Below are positions 7,809 through 16,226 of a DNA stretch of 64,000 nucleotides, piece by piece. A program made the position numbers and the translations under genes. Every line of letters begins with the position of its first letter. Positions within the stretch are counted from its first letter, which is position 1. Source of the stretch: Desulfovibrio sp. JC022 (GTDB lineage Bacteria; Desulfobacterota; Desulfovibrionia; Desulfovibrionales; Desulfovibrionaceae). Where the stretch lies: the NCBI RefSeq assembly GCF_010470665.1, contig NZ_VOPZ01000002.1, forward strand, positions 366,553 to 430,552, written 5' to 3'. The notes under the pieces are model-generated. The model saw only the letters and a list, made by a program, of their open reading frames with translations, had not been told where the DNA came from and did no database searches.

Positions 7809-10448
7809 TCAATCATCATCCTTACCGTCATCGATAAGAAAGAGTTCCCTTTTCTTTTTCTCAAAGACAACCGCAGCCCTAAAAGCAGCAACAGCAAGGG
7901 CCAAAATACTTAGGATCAGGATCAACCCTTTTTGGAACTCCCACTTCTGACGAATAATCATATCGATAATAAAATTTGATTGGAAATTATTCGAATAGTA
8001 GATCAGCAAGGGGATGCACAGCAATGCCAATCCGAGAAAAACAACTTCCAACCAGATAAAACTCCTGCCCAAAAGCATAATGAAAAGGGTTGAATCACGA
8101 ATAACCCTAAGTGTGACCAGCCTCTTTTTAAGCTTTCCCAAACGGTCATCAATACGATTCAGATAGCGTTGGGTTTTGCGGAATGTTTCCGCCACGTTAA
8201 GCTGCTGGGTCTTAATCCAGTAAATCTTATCTGCGCAATAGTTGAAATCACTGTTAAATTCAGTCAATAACTTAGGAAAGGGAAACCATGACGCCTCGCG
8301 CTGAACGTCCAGCAATTCCTCACGGTAAATTTCAAGCTTCTTGTTAATGACCTTGATTTCGTATTCAACCCGCTTCTCAATCTCAGCAGTCAACCGCGCT
8401 ATTCCGCTGGTCAGTTGCCTGAAAGCTACGTAATTTTTTATCTTAGCCAGCTTGTTCATTCGATCCATGAACCGGGCAGCCTCATCAGCAAATTCATGTC
8501 CTTCCTCGAACCACTGGGCAATATCCGAAGAAAGAGTGTCCATCCCCGAAGCAACTTCTTTGGCTTCCGCTTCAGCGATTTCCCAAAGCTCGCCCATCTC
8601 CTGCAAAACTGTCAGCCTGCCTCGGTCAAGTTCGGGGTCTATAGCCACCCTGTTAAAATAATGAGGATCTTTCTCAATAATATGCGTAAATGTAGAAATG
8701 GCCTGTTCAGCAAAGCCCATCTTGACCATACAGACCGCCCGGCGGTATTGAGGTTCCAGCCAGTCAGGACACTTGTTCTGTGCCTTTTTGTAAAGATCAC
8801 ACGCCTCTCCGAACTCCCCCATAACTTCCTGCATCCTGCCTTGCAGGTAAATAAAATACCCCTGCTGCAATGGAGAATAGCAGAGCCTTTCAGCTTCCTG
8901 CCAATAAAAATAAGCCTGTTCGAGATCACCACCTTCCAATTCGTAAAATGCCATCAATGAACGTGGCTGATAGCTGCGGCTGAACCGAATCATGGCGTTT
9001 TTGATCAAGGTTTCAGCCTCATTTCTGGAACCTCTTTGCAAAGCCTCATAAGCAGACCAGATCAGCTCTCCCTCTTCCGGGCCTTGATCTTTAATTCCAA
9101 GGGGCCAATCCTTGCCCCTACAGCGCCAGACCATATAGACCGTGCGCAGCTGGGAAATTGCGTTAATGGCAAAAAGAGCCCGGGTAACAATCCCCTCGTA
9201 CCCCTTGCCCTTATGCAGGATTCTTGAAAATTCCTCGATAACATTATCTTTTCCCTGCATCTGCAAATCAATGTTCTGAAACCCTTCAGTAAATTTATCA
9301 CTGTCGATAGCTGCAAGCTGCTTCCAGACAACCGGGTCAAGGCCTGCCAAAGTCCGACTGGGACAATCTGACGAATGATGGTTTTTCATGCCGCAATAAA
9401 AACAATCCTCCAGTTCCCCCACGGAAACCCTGCGGGAAATAGTAACCGATACAGCCGACGCACCGATATCATTAACCCCCTGCTTGAGACTTACATGACA
9501 CCATCCGTCCACATTCTCCTGCTCACTTCCGAAACGGACTTCATTAACCGCGAAATCGTTTCCAAGCAGAAAAGCATCACGATAGCGCAAATGCGGACAA
9601 TCAGGAGTGAGTTTATCCCAATCAAGGCTGACTTTACGGATTACCTCATCGTTAAAGCTCATATTCATCTGCGGCACCAGAGCCATTACTGAAGGCCAGT
9701 ATGAAACTTCTTCAGTCAACTCGTTATTTCTTACCCTGCTGATGAGCACAAGCAGTTCACGCAGAAAAGTACGGAGCAGAGAAAAAGAAGCAATAGGAAG
9801 AATAACCTTCACTTCCGAAGTTATGTACTGAATGCCCAGCCTCTGAAGCATGACCTGCACTTCAGAAAAAAATGACCGCCAGCCTTTGATGAATTCCTTA
9901 TCCGAAGGATTGCCGACCGGGATAAGGATAAAATACCAGCTTTGCAGGGAATCGTATCCAAGCCCCTGATCCGGAATCAAAGTCTGCCAGCCGGATTTTG
10001 AAATTCCGGTAGGAGTTCGAACATCTTCAAGGTTCAATCCGGCAATAACTTTTACCGAGTCGGAGAGCTTGGGATGAATAGTTATTTCAAATTCGGTGGG
10101 AAGTGCTGTTTCCTGAGCAGTAAATTCAGAATCAACCTTAAGTGAAAGATCAAGATTGTAATCGACCAGAAGCGTAGCAGGCATTACCTGGATAAAAAGC
10201 TCCATGGGATTAAGTCTGGCCCAGAGTTCAAGGCGGGCCACAACCCGGAAGACATCATCGCTGAAGAAAAACCAGTAAGCCTGATTAGCTTCCTCGCACA
10301 TACACATGCCGCCGAAATCACGCATACTGCGGACAATGGAGTCTTCCAAAGTCCCCCCCCAGACCATCCAGACGCCAAAACCACGATTGACCATACGAGA
10401 ATGGCTGACAACCGGGAATTTTTCGAATAAACTTGAAATCGAATACAA
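7809..10448 (-). CDS. large TPR membrane protein with a CCHC zinc knuckle
   Basis: I do not recognise a named family. The 879-residue product has a long N-terminal soluble region (1-340). A zinc-knuckle motif follows, Cys349-Cys352-His357-Cys362, with the exact CX2CX4HX4C spacing of retroviral nucleocapsid fingers and a following Pro. TPR-like helices occupy about 470-610, a coiled coil about 660-790, and two to three membrane helices about 795-865. The acidic tail is probably cytoplasmic. The start is a TTG eight bases after AAGGAG. It is divergent from moaE with only 29 bases between start codons, so its promoter must lie inside moaE. The role is unknown; a membrane-anchored scaffold that contacts nucleic acid or protein is possible. 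Confidence 0.7.
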   Translation of the reverse strand: MYSISSLFEKFPVVSHSRMVNRGFGVWMVWGGTLEDSIVRSMRDFGGMCMCEEANQAYWFFFSDDVFRVVARLELWARLNPMELFIQVMPATLLVDYNLDLSLKVDSEFTAQETALPTEFEITIHPKLSDSVKVIAGLNLEDVRTPTGISKSGWQTLIPDQGLGYDSLQSWYFILIPVGNPSDKEFIKGWRSFFSEVQVMLQRLGIQYITSEVKVILPIASFSLLRTFLRELLVLISRVRNNELTEEVSYWPSVMALVPQMNMSFNDEVIRKVSLDWDKLTPDCPHLRYRDAFLLGNDFAVNEVRFGSEQENVDGWCHVSLKQGVNDIGASAVSVTISRRVSVGELEDCFYCGMKNHHSSDCPSRTLAGLDPVVWKQLAAIDSDKFTEGFQNIDLQMQGKDNVIEEFSRILHKGKGYEGIVTRALFAINAISQLRTVYMVWRCRGKDWPLGIKDQGPEEGELIWSAYEALQRGSRNEAETLIKNAMIRFSRSYQPRSLMAFYELEGGDLEQAYFYWQEAERLCYSPLQQGYFIYLQGRMQEVMGEFGEACDLYKKAQNKCPDWLEPQYRRAVCMVKMGFAEQAISTFTHIIEKDPHYFNRVAIDPELDRGRLTVLQEMGELWEIAEAEAKEVASGMDTLSSDIAQWFEEGHEFADEAARFMDRMNKLAKIKNYVAFRQLTSGIARLTAEIEKRVEYEIKVINKKLEIYREELLDVQREASWFPFPKLLTEFNSDFNYCADKIYWIKTQQLNVAETFRKTQRYLNRIDDRLGKLKKRLVTLRVIRDSTLFIMLLGRSFIWLEVVFLGLALLCIPLLIYYSNNFQSNFIIDMIIRQKWEFQKGLILILSILALAVAAFRAAVVFEKKKRELFLIDDGKDDD

Positions 10449-10477
10449 AACAACAACTCCTTACCTGCGGAGGAATT

Positions 10478-10840
10478 ATGGACATTTCAAAAAAAATAGC
10501 TGAGCTTAAACAAGATCCCGGATTCGCCGAAAATGTAGGCATGGTCCTGATCCATAACGGAGTCGTCCGCGGCTGGTCGCGGGGAACCCGTGAAAAAGTC
10601 ACCGGCATCGAAATCAAGACCGACCACGATAAAATTGAACAAATCCGCAAGGAACATGAAGAGTTCCCCGGAATCTATAAAATCGTGACCCACGCCAATG
10701 AAGGCGTCTTCAAACCCGGAGATGACGTGCTTTTCCTCATCGTAGCGGGCGACATTCGCGAGAACGTCAAGGAATGCCTTTCCAGCCTGCTCGACAGGGT
10801 CAAGGCCGAAGCCTTCGGAAAAAAAGAAATTCTCGCCTAA
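10478..10840 (+). CDS. moaE: MoaE-like molybdopterin synthase large subunit
   Basis: MoaE, with the sulfur carrier MoaD, converts precursor Z to molybdopterin. The product from this start is 120 residues. It opens with a MoaE-like strand (GMVLIHNGVVRGWSRGT) and has the lysine-rich C-terminal helix (LLDRVKAEAFGKKEIL) that carries active-site lysines in MoaE. It is somewhat short and divergent compared with E. coli MoaE (150). The ATG has GCGGAGGA four to five bases upstream; an open frame extends further upstream without a ribosome site. It would supply the pterin cofactor for formate dehydrogenase encoded elsewhere in the window. Confidence 0.7.
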   Translation: MDISKKIAELKQDPGFAENVGMVLIHNGVVRGWSRGTREKVTGIEIKTDHDKIEQIRKEHEEFPGIYKIVTHANEGVFKPGDDVLFLIVAGDIRENVKECLSSLLDRVKAEAFGKKEILA

Positions 10841-10853
10841 TATAATCATTCAA

Positions 10854-10899
10854 GGGCCGGAGCGTATTTATTCAAATATCCCGGCCCGTTTCATATTTT
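10854..10899 (+). terminator. probable terminator of moaE
   Basis: An interrupted stem pairs GGGCCGG (10854-10860) with CCGGCCC (10881-10887). A second inner five-pair stem is present, followed by a T-rich stretch. It also overlaps the end of the convergent glycosyltransferase gene. Confidence 0.5.
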
Positions 10900-11769
10900 A
10901 ATTATTTCAGCAGGTACGACAGTATTTCCGGCCGCGACATCCTGTACCAGCCGCTCCATCTTCGCGGCCTGTCCGTCACGCCCCCTCTTCCTGCATCCGC
11001 CGATATAAAAACCGGCCTTACGCTGCAATTCAGCAAGAGCCATGTCATACTCTTCCGCGGAAAGTCCTCCGTCCTGAAGCAGCTTCACTATAGCGTAGAT
11101 TCTGTATAAATCCAAACACGCTACACTGTTCGACAGCTGATCGGGACGCCCGCCATGTTTTACAGTCAAACGCTCCCGCAAAAGACCTACCGGATATTTT
11201 AGCCCGGCCCTGATCCAAAGATCATAGTCCTCGCAGGCGGGCATATCTTCATCAAACGGCCCCAGTTCATCCCAGAACTTACGGCTGAAGATCGCACAGG
11301 ACGGACTGACCATACACATTTCAAGTGAGCGGTCGAAAAACATTCCTTCGGGCTTTTCATGCTTTTTACATTGATTAACCCGCTTACCCTTACGGATCCA
11401 GATTTCATCTGTCTGGCTGATTTCAAAACCGCCCTCTTCCATAAAAGGAATTTGCTTTTTAAGCTTTTCCACCACCCATTCATCGTCAGAATCCAAAAGA
11501 GCGATAAATTCACCACACGAATTTGCAATACCGAAATTGCGTGCAGCCGAAACTCCCCTGTTCTCCTGCCAAATGACTTTCAACCGAAGATCGGCATATT
11601 CAGCCAACCTATCCGCTGTATCATCTGTGGAGCCGTCATTCACAACCAGACATTCAAAATCCGCAAACTTCTGGGCCAACACGGAGTCCACTGCCCGGCA
11701 GACCCGATCCGCACGGTTGTAAGTCGGTATAATCACGGACACTTTCGGCTTATTATTCAACTTATCCAA
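10891..11769 (-). CDS. family 2 glycosyltransferase
   Basis: GT2 enzymes transfer sugars from nucleotide donors during surface polysaccharide synthesis. The 292-residue product has the GT-A signature: the N-terminal VSVIIPTYNRAD strand, VVNDGSTDDT near residue 43, and the metal-binding LLDSDDEW near residue 92 (DXD type). The start is TTG with AGGTGA upstream; there is no better in-frame ATG before the first conserved strand. It is divergent from a second glycosyltransferase 174 bases away, and rfbA lies within 7 kb, consistent with a dispersed surface-glycan set. Donor and acceptor are unknown. Confidence 0.88.
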   Translation of the reverse strand: MDKLNNKPKVSVIIPTYNRADRVCRAVDSVLAQKFADFECLVVNDGSTDDTADRLAEYADLRLKVIWQENRGVSAARNFGIANSCGEFIALLDSDDEWVVEKLKKQIPFMEEGGFEISQTDEIWIRKGKRVNQCKKHEKPEGMFFDRSLEMCMVSPSCAIFSRKFWDELGPFDEDMPACEDYDLWIRAGLKYPVGLLRERLTVKHGGRPDQLSNSVACLDLYRIYAIVKLLQDGGLSAEEYDMALAELQRKAGFYIGGCRKRGRDGQAAKMERLVQDVAAGNTVVPAEIIKI

Positions 11770-11943
11770 TTAATCACCTACATTATTACAATAAAAATTA
11801 ACATCGGTACCAAATGGTATTTGATCATGTTAATAAAAAAACATACCCTGTGTACAGTTATGCAAGGTTGAATTTCCAGCCGATGAATAGAATATCGGCT
11901 ATTTTACCAGACCCATTAGTTCTACGGATTACCATTTACTCAC

Positions 11944-13050
11944 ATGCGAATTTTCCAAGTCATCAACGTCCGCTGGTTCAACGCCACTTCATGGTACGCC
12001 CTTTACCTGAGCAAATTGCTGCAAGATGCCGGGCACGAAGTTCTACTCATTACTGTCCCCGGTTCCGAAACCGAGGAAAAAGCCCTTGAAATGGGGCTTA
12101 ATGTTGAAACCATAGAACTTAATTCCGCCCGCCCGCATAAATTGATCAAGGCCTGCTCACAGGTTCTTTCCCTGATTAAAAAACACCAACCGCAGGTAGT
12201 TAACTGCCATCGAGGGGAAGCATTTTTCTGGTGGGGAATCCTGCGTAAAATGGGCATGGGCTACAAGCTGGTCAGAACCAGAGGTGACCAGAGACTTCCC
12301 AAGAGTGATATTTTCAACCGTTACCTGCATTCCAAGGTTGCTGATGCCGTAGTGGTAACCAACAAAAGAATGGCTGACCATTTTCTGGAAAAAATGGAGC
12401 TGGCTCAGAACCGGCTCTGGCTGATCCACGGAGGCGTGGACAACCAAGAATTTCGCTACGATGCCGAAGGGCGCAAGAAAATACGTGAACAATTCGGCTT
12501 CAATGAAAATGACATTGTTATCGGTATGCTCGGAAGGTTTGACCGGGTCAAAGGGCAAAAGGAACTAATCGAAGCCCTCGCCAAAACACGCCACAACGTA
12601 CAGGGCAAAAGCATCAAGCTGTTCCTGATCGGCTTTCCCACTGCCACCAGCAAGCACGAGGTGGACACATGGCTTACCGATAACGGACTGACCGAAATAA
12701 CCGCCATCAGCGGTAAATGCGAAGATGTGACTGCATGCATATCTGCCATGGATATCGGAGTAATAGCTTCACTCTGGTCGGAAACCATCGCCCGAGCTGC
12801 ATTGGAAATCATGGCCTGCGAAAGACCGCTCATTTCAACTTCCGTCGGGGTCATGCCGGACCTGCTGCCGCAGGAAGCACTTGTGCCCCCGCAGGATGTC
12901 ACCCAGCTTTCCCTGAAGATAACCGAAGCAATTAATCATCCTGAATTTCGTGAAAAATTACTTGAAGAGCACAAACGGACCATGTCCCAGCTTTCCGGCG
13001 AGGATTTCCTCAAAAGAACAATGACGCTCTATCAAGGTATTTTGAATTAA
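11944..13050 (+). CDS. family 4-type glycosyltransferase (GT-B fold)
   Basis: The 368-residue product has the two-domain GT-B layout. The N-terminal acceptor domain contains VNCHRGEAFFWW. The C-terminal domain begins near residue 175 with IVIGMLGRFDRVKGQKELIEA, and the donor-binding motif ETIARAALEIMACERPLIST lies near residue 280 (EX7E type). Such enzymes build lipopolysaccharide or exopolysaccharide. The ribosome binding site before the ATG is weak. The gene ends directly in a palindromic repeat element that can serve as its terminator. Confidence 0.88.
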   Translation: MRIFQVINVRWFNATSWYALYLSKLLQDAGHEVLLITVPGSETEEKALEMGLNVETIELNSARPHKLIKACSQVLSLIKKHQPQVVNCHRGEAFFWWGILRKMGMGYKLVRTRGDQRLPKSDIFNRYLHSKVADAVVVTNKRMADHFLEKMELAQNRLWLIHGGVDNQEFRYDAEGRKKIREQFGFNENDIVIGMLGRFDRVKGQKELIEALAKTRHNVQGKSIKLFLIGFPTATSKHEVDTWLTDNGLTEITAISGKCEDVTACISAMDIGVIASLWSETIARAALEIMACERPLISTSVGVMPDLLPQEALVPPQDVTQLSLKITEAINHPEFREKLLEEHKRTMSQLSGEDFLKRTMTLYQGILN

Positions 13051-13054
13051 GAAT

Positions 13055-13389
13055 GCCTCCGGCGGCTGGGGAAGGGAAAACTTTTGCAAAAGTTTTCCCT
13101 TCCCCAGACCCCATCCCTTTCAAAACCTTTCAATAAGCTTCGCATATAGTTTTGTTAAACTATTCTCATAAAAACGACCGCAATATCGTACCCGATATTG
13201 CGGTCGTTATTTTGAAAGTCGTCCTAACAAGCTATATGCGAAGCTTATTAAAAAAGTTTGGGATTCTTGCACTAGCTCTTAGGCGAGCGGTTTTCCCGCG
13301 AGCCTTAGAGATAGCGACAGTGGAACAAACCCTTTCCAAAGGGTTTAAGTCCCGGAGGGACCGTCGGTAGACTCCCAGCCGCCGGAGTC
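13055..13389. repeat. composite palindromic intergenic repeat element
   Basis: Starting five bases after the glycosyltransferase stop codon there is a nest of inverted repeats. Outer arms of 14 bases (13057-13070 and 13374-13387) are perfect. A 42-base perfect palindrome spans 13066-13107. Inner arms of 18 bases (13132-13149 and 13232-13249) are perfect. A central 16-pair hairpin (13173-13208) lies between them, and further small hairpins are at 13327-13346, 13349-13361 and 13370-13388. Related copies occur at 55112-55386. No coding capacity is apparent. It fills the 347-base gap between two convergent genes. Confidence 0.9.
13173..13213. terminator. bidirectional terminator in the repeat centre
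   Basis: A perfect 16-pair stem with loop TACC is flanked by T-rich sequence on the plus side and A-rich sequence on the other. It can end transcripts from both convergent genes. Confidence 0.8.
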
Positions 13390-13397
13390 ATCAATTA

Positions 13398-14309
13398 TTA
13401 ATCTGGCCCAAAAGTAGAGCGGATCTTTTCAAGCTGCCGGGAGACTTCGTAGATCGTCCGGGCATAGACCATGGAATGGTTGTAGCGATAAATAACCTTA
13501 AGCTTCTTTTTCTTGCTCAGAGAATTTTTCCAGCCGTGCCTTTTTAAAAAACTGGCCATGCTGAACAGGGCGTCTTCACGACTGAAAAGATCGATACGCC
13601 CGTCTTTATCTCCATCTACAGCATAATGAATAGCGGTGCTGGGCATGAACTGACAGATTCCGAAAGCACCGTAAGGAGAACCGGGAATTTCAGTAGGCAC
13701 AATAGAGTTTGCAGAAGAAAATTTCAGCAGCGCGGAAAGCTCACGGTAGGCCCAATCAGCTTTTTTCTTCGTCCGCATCTTAAGCCAGAGCATATCTTTT
13801 TCTTCCAGCTTCTCGTAGCCTAACTTATCAAAAAATTTAAGCGGATCAGGACTTGCGGCCATGTTGGCGAGGTTATTAAAAGCCGGGGCATCGCCAAGAG
13901 TGAACCCGAGCTTGGTCTCCACCAGCAACAAGGCTACCAGTACAGATGGAGCAACACCGTATTCTTTGTCTATATCCTGCAATAATGCATAGTGTTCACG
14001 GAGATAGGAATAACCTCCCGCCAGCATAATCGGCCCGACATATCTTTCATCGTATTCCTTTTCACGGGCCACTTTCTTTGCCGGTGGCTCAAACCTGCGT
14101 TTGAGCAGCACCCGCATCTTGCGGGCCATCATGGCCGAATCATATTCCAGTGAACTGGCAGAAAAAACAGCATCCACATACTCACGGTTAAACCCGTCTG
14201 CCGCGAGCCTGTCTTTAAGCTCGTCCCAGCTATGGGAGTCAGCACCATGGGCAAAAGAAACACTTCCCAACAAAAGAATAAAAAATAATACTGCCAATTT
14301 CTTAAACAT
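13398..14309 (-). CDS. MltB-like lytic murein transglycosylase
   Basis: Lytic transglycosylases cut peptidoglycan to 1,6-anhydro muropeptides in the periplasm. The 303-residue product has a signal peptide (residues 1-22) and the MltB/SLT-type core. The catalytic Glu lies in VALLLVETKLG near residue 130. The characteristic GAFGICQFMPSTAIHYAVDGDKDG segment is near residue 215, followed by the asparagine-rich YRYNHS. It lies 18 bases downstream of a small selenoprotein gene on the same strand and is probably co-transcribed with it. Terminator function at the end is provided by the adjacent repeat. Confidence 0.88.
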   Translation of the reverse strand: MFKKLAVLFFILLLGSVSFAHGADSHSWDELKDRLAADGFNREYVDAVFSASSLEYDSAMMARKMRVLLKRRFEPPAKKVAREKEYDERYVGPIMLAGGYSYLREHYALLQDIDKEYGVAPSVLVALLLVETKLGFTLGDAPAFNNLANMAASPDPLKFFDKLGYEKLEEKDMLWLKMRTKKKADWAYRELSALLKFSSANSIVPTEIPGSPYGAFGICQFMPSTAIHYAVDGDKDGRIDLFSREDALFSMASFLKRHGWKNSLSKKKKLKVIYRYNHSMVYARTIYEVSRQLEKIRSTFGPD

Positions 14310-14327
14310 CTTGCTGTTTTTACTCCG

Positions 14328-14552
14328 TTAAAGCCTATTCATGGGCACGTTAGCCATTTCCTCTTCAAAATCGTCATCTATGTATTCCGAATAATCAGCA
14401 ACATTGAATTTCTTGCCGCAGGACCCGCAGCGTAAAAAAACACCCCATCACTCGCGGTGAGTATACAGCTCTCCGCCGCAACCGCTGCAACGTACATCCT
14501 GCTTCTGCTCATTATCTTTTGCTTTATTGAAAAGGCTCCGCCCTCTAAACAT
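14328..14552 (-). CDS. small dual-CxxC selenoprotein (in-frame UGA = Sec35)
   Basis: Reading through one UGA gives a coherent 74-residue protein: CSGC at residues 22-25, UGA at codon 35 (14448-14450), CGSC at residues 42-45, then an acidic tail and TAA. GGAGG lies five bases before the ATG. The two CxxC pairs on either side look like a zinc ribbon, and the residue after the UGA is Trp-Gly. A hairpin with a GG-containing loop starts 16 bases after the UGA, as bacterial SECIS elements do, and the organism decodes UGA as Sec in fdhA. I recall an annotated family of dual-CXXC small (seleno)proteins in sulfate reducers. A pseudogene or sequencing error is the alternative, but the conserved frame on both sides argues against it. 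Function is unknown; a redox or metal role is likely. Confidence 0.75.
14415..14431 (-). promoter_or_regulatory. candidate bacterial SECIS hairpin of the small selenoprotein
   Basis: Six pairs (two of them G-U) close a five-base loop beginning GG (GGUCC). The loop GG is 26-27 bases from the first base of the UGA. The loop resembles that of E. coli fdhF (GGUC). This is hand folding only. Confidence 0.55.
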
Positions 14553-14603
14553 TTTTCCCTCCGATCACAAACAATATAAATTTGAACAATCCTTGATGTC
14601 CAC

Positions 14604-14643
14604 AATAAAAATCCGGCAGACTGCCTGAAAGCAATCTGCCGGA
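14604..14643 (-). terminator. terminator of the TolC-family gene
   Basis: A nine-pair outer stem (14612-14620 with 14635-14643), a C-A mismatch and three inner pairs are followed on the minus strand by UUUU-A-UU. Confidence 0.88.
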
Positions 14644-14686
14644 TAAATATTTTTCAATTACACCAGATTATAATCTGAGCCAGCCT

Positions 14687-16111
14687 CTAGTTGGTCTTAA
14701 GAGACGGGTTCATGTCACCCATAGCGACATAAAGCTTGGCAAGGGCAACCTGATAGTCAGACAGGGCCTGAATAAGCTGAGCTTCACTGTCACTCAAACG
14801 GGACTGGGCGTTAAGCACTTCGTTGTTTGTGCTGACCTGAGCCTGATAACGGGCCATGGCCATTCTGTAACCTTCACGACCGGCTTCAACGGACTTGCGG
14901 CCCACGCCGATACGGTCGGCAGCAGCTTTGAGACTGAGCAACTGATCTTTAATTTCGTAAGAAGCTTCGAGCTTGGTATTATCAAACTCAGCCTTGATCT
15001 TCTTGACGTTGTCTTCAGCGCGCTTGGAGTCGTAGTAGGTCTGCCCCCAGCTGAAAACTTCCCAGTTCAGATTCGCGCCGATATTCCAGTCATCGGGACG
15101 ATTCTGATAATTGTATTTATTTTTACTGACCGAAGGATCACCACCGTCACTGTTGTAGTTGAAATCCGCAGTGATGTCGGGATAAAAACCGCTCTCGGCA
15201 ATGGTTACATCTTCTTCGGAAATTTCAACGGCCTTACGGGCGATCTTCAAGTCGGGACGACCTTTGTCCGCCTTGGCAATGCACTGATCAAGAGTCATGG
15301 AGAAAGGCAGGTAAGTCAGCTCACCGGAGTAATCAACATTCTTTTCAATTGGCAGATTGAGCAGGGTATTCAACCTTGCAGCCCTTGAATCGACGGTGTT
15401 TTTGGCGATGAGCAAATCCTGTTCCGCGGTGGCGAGTTCAACCTCAGCCTGCAGCACATCAACTCTGGGACGAAGTCCGACCTGATAAAAAGCCTGAATA
15501 ACATCAAGCTGGGATTGCAGACGGGCAACAGAATCCTGTTTACTCTTAACTTCCATGCGTCCCTGCAACAGGGTCAGGAAAGAAGTCTGAATATTGCTGA
15601 TCAGGGAAAGTTCTGCATTGTAGAGGCTGGCCTCGGTGGACGCTCTCTGCAACTTGGTTTTCTGGTACTTTGAAAGCAGTTCAAAACCCTTAAAAACAGG
15701 CTGGCTTACGTTAATGGAAAAAGCCCATTTATCCTGATAGTCAGCAGCAGTATTACCGGAACGGGGCTGATCACCGCTATGGGTGTAACCATACTTGGCT
15801 GTAACAGGACCACCGAAAGCACCACGCTGTCTCTTCACATCGCTTTCAGCTGCCAGCAGATTTTTGCGGGCCGCGATAATGGACGGGTTCTGTTTCAGTC
15901 CGAGGTTTACGCACTCCTCAAGAGTGAGGGTCATGTCGGCATCTTTGGCTTCATCAGTAACGGCTTGAGGCACCTGAGTGGTAGCCTCTTCCATGGAAAC
16001 AGGAGCCTTGGCTTCACCAAGAGACTTTTCACCCTGCTCCTGCGCGTAGGCAAAGGAGACCGATGACAGCATGAAAATCAATACTAATAAAAACGGAACA
16101 TTGCGTTTCAT
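14687..16111 (-). CDS. TolC-family outer-membrane efflux protein
   Basis: TolC proteins form trimeric outer-membrane channels for type I secretion or drug efflux. From this ATG the product is 474 residues with a clear signal peptide (MKRNVPFLLVLIF ... FAYA). The frame extends 17 codons upstream without a ribosome site. The mature part has two internally repeated halves with long helices, e.g. LTLEECVNLGLKQNPSIIAARKN near residue 65 and MTLDQCIAKADKGRPDLKIARKA near residue 275, the usual duplication of the family. No membrane-fusion or inner-membrane partner lies next to it, so its pump is encoded elsewhere. Confidence 0.92.
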   Translation of the reverse strand: MKRNVPFLLVLIFMLSSVSFAYAQEQGEKSLGEAKAPVSMEEATTQVPQAVTDEAKDADMTLTLEECVNLGLKQNPSIIAARKNLLAAESDVKRQRGAFGGPVTAKYGYTHSGDQPRSGNTAADYQDKWAFSINVSQPVFKGFELLSKYQKTKLQRASTEASLYNAELSLISNIQTSFLTLLQGRMEVKSKQDSVARLQSQLDVIQAFYQVGLRPRVDVLQAEVELATAEQDLLIAKNTVDSRAARLNTLLNLPIEKNVDYSGELTYLPFSMTLDQCIAKADKGRPDLKIARKAVEISEEDVTIAESGFYPDITADFNYNSDGGDPSVSKNKYNYQNRPDDWNIGANLNWEVFSWGQTYYDSKRAEDNVKKIKAEFDNTKLEASYEIKDQLLSLKAAADRIGVGRKSVEAGREGYRMAMARYQAQVSTNNEVLNAQSRLSDSEAQLIQALSDYQVALAKLYVAMGDMNPSLKTN

Positions 16112-16226
16112 TCTACACATCCTGAACGTGCGGTTATTTTCTTTGAAAGAATTAATATACAAAAATCAAAACCTATATAGATGTTCCTGCGCAAGGAATC
16201 AAGCATCATTTTTGTTTTAAACACTA

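Noticed and set aside
13055-13389. CRISPR array or insertion sequence at the first palindromic repeat
   Set aside because: There are no regularly spaced direct repeats, no spacers, and no transposase frame; the repeats are nested inverted repeats.
14378-14605. 75-codon frame on the minus strand overlapping the small selenoprotein
   Set aside because: It is in another frame, lacks the GGAGG-ATG arrangement and has no motif; the UGA-containing frame explains the region better.
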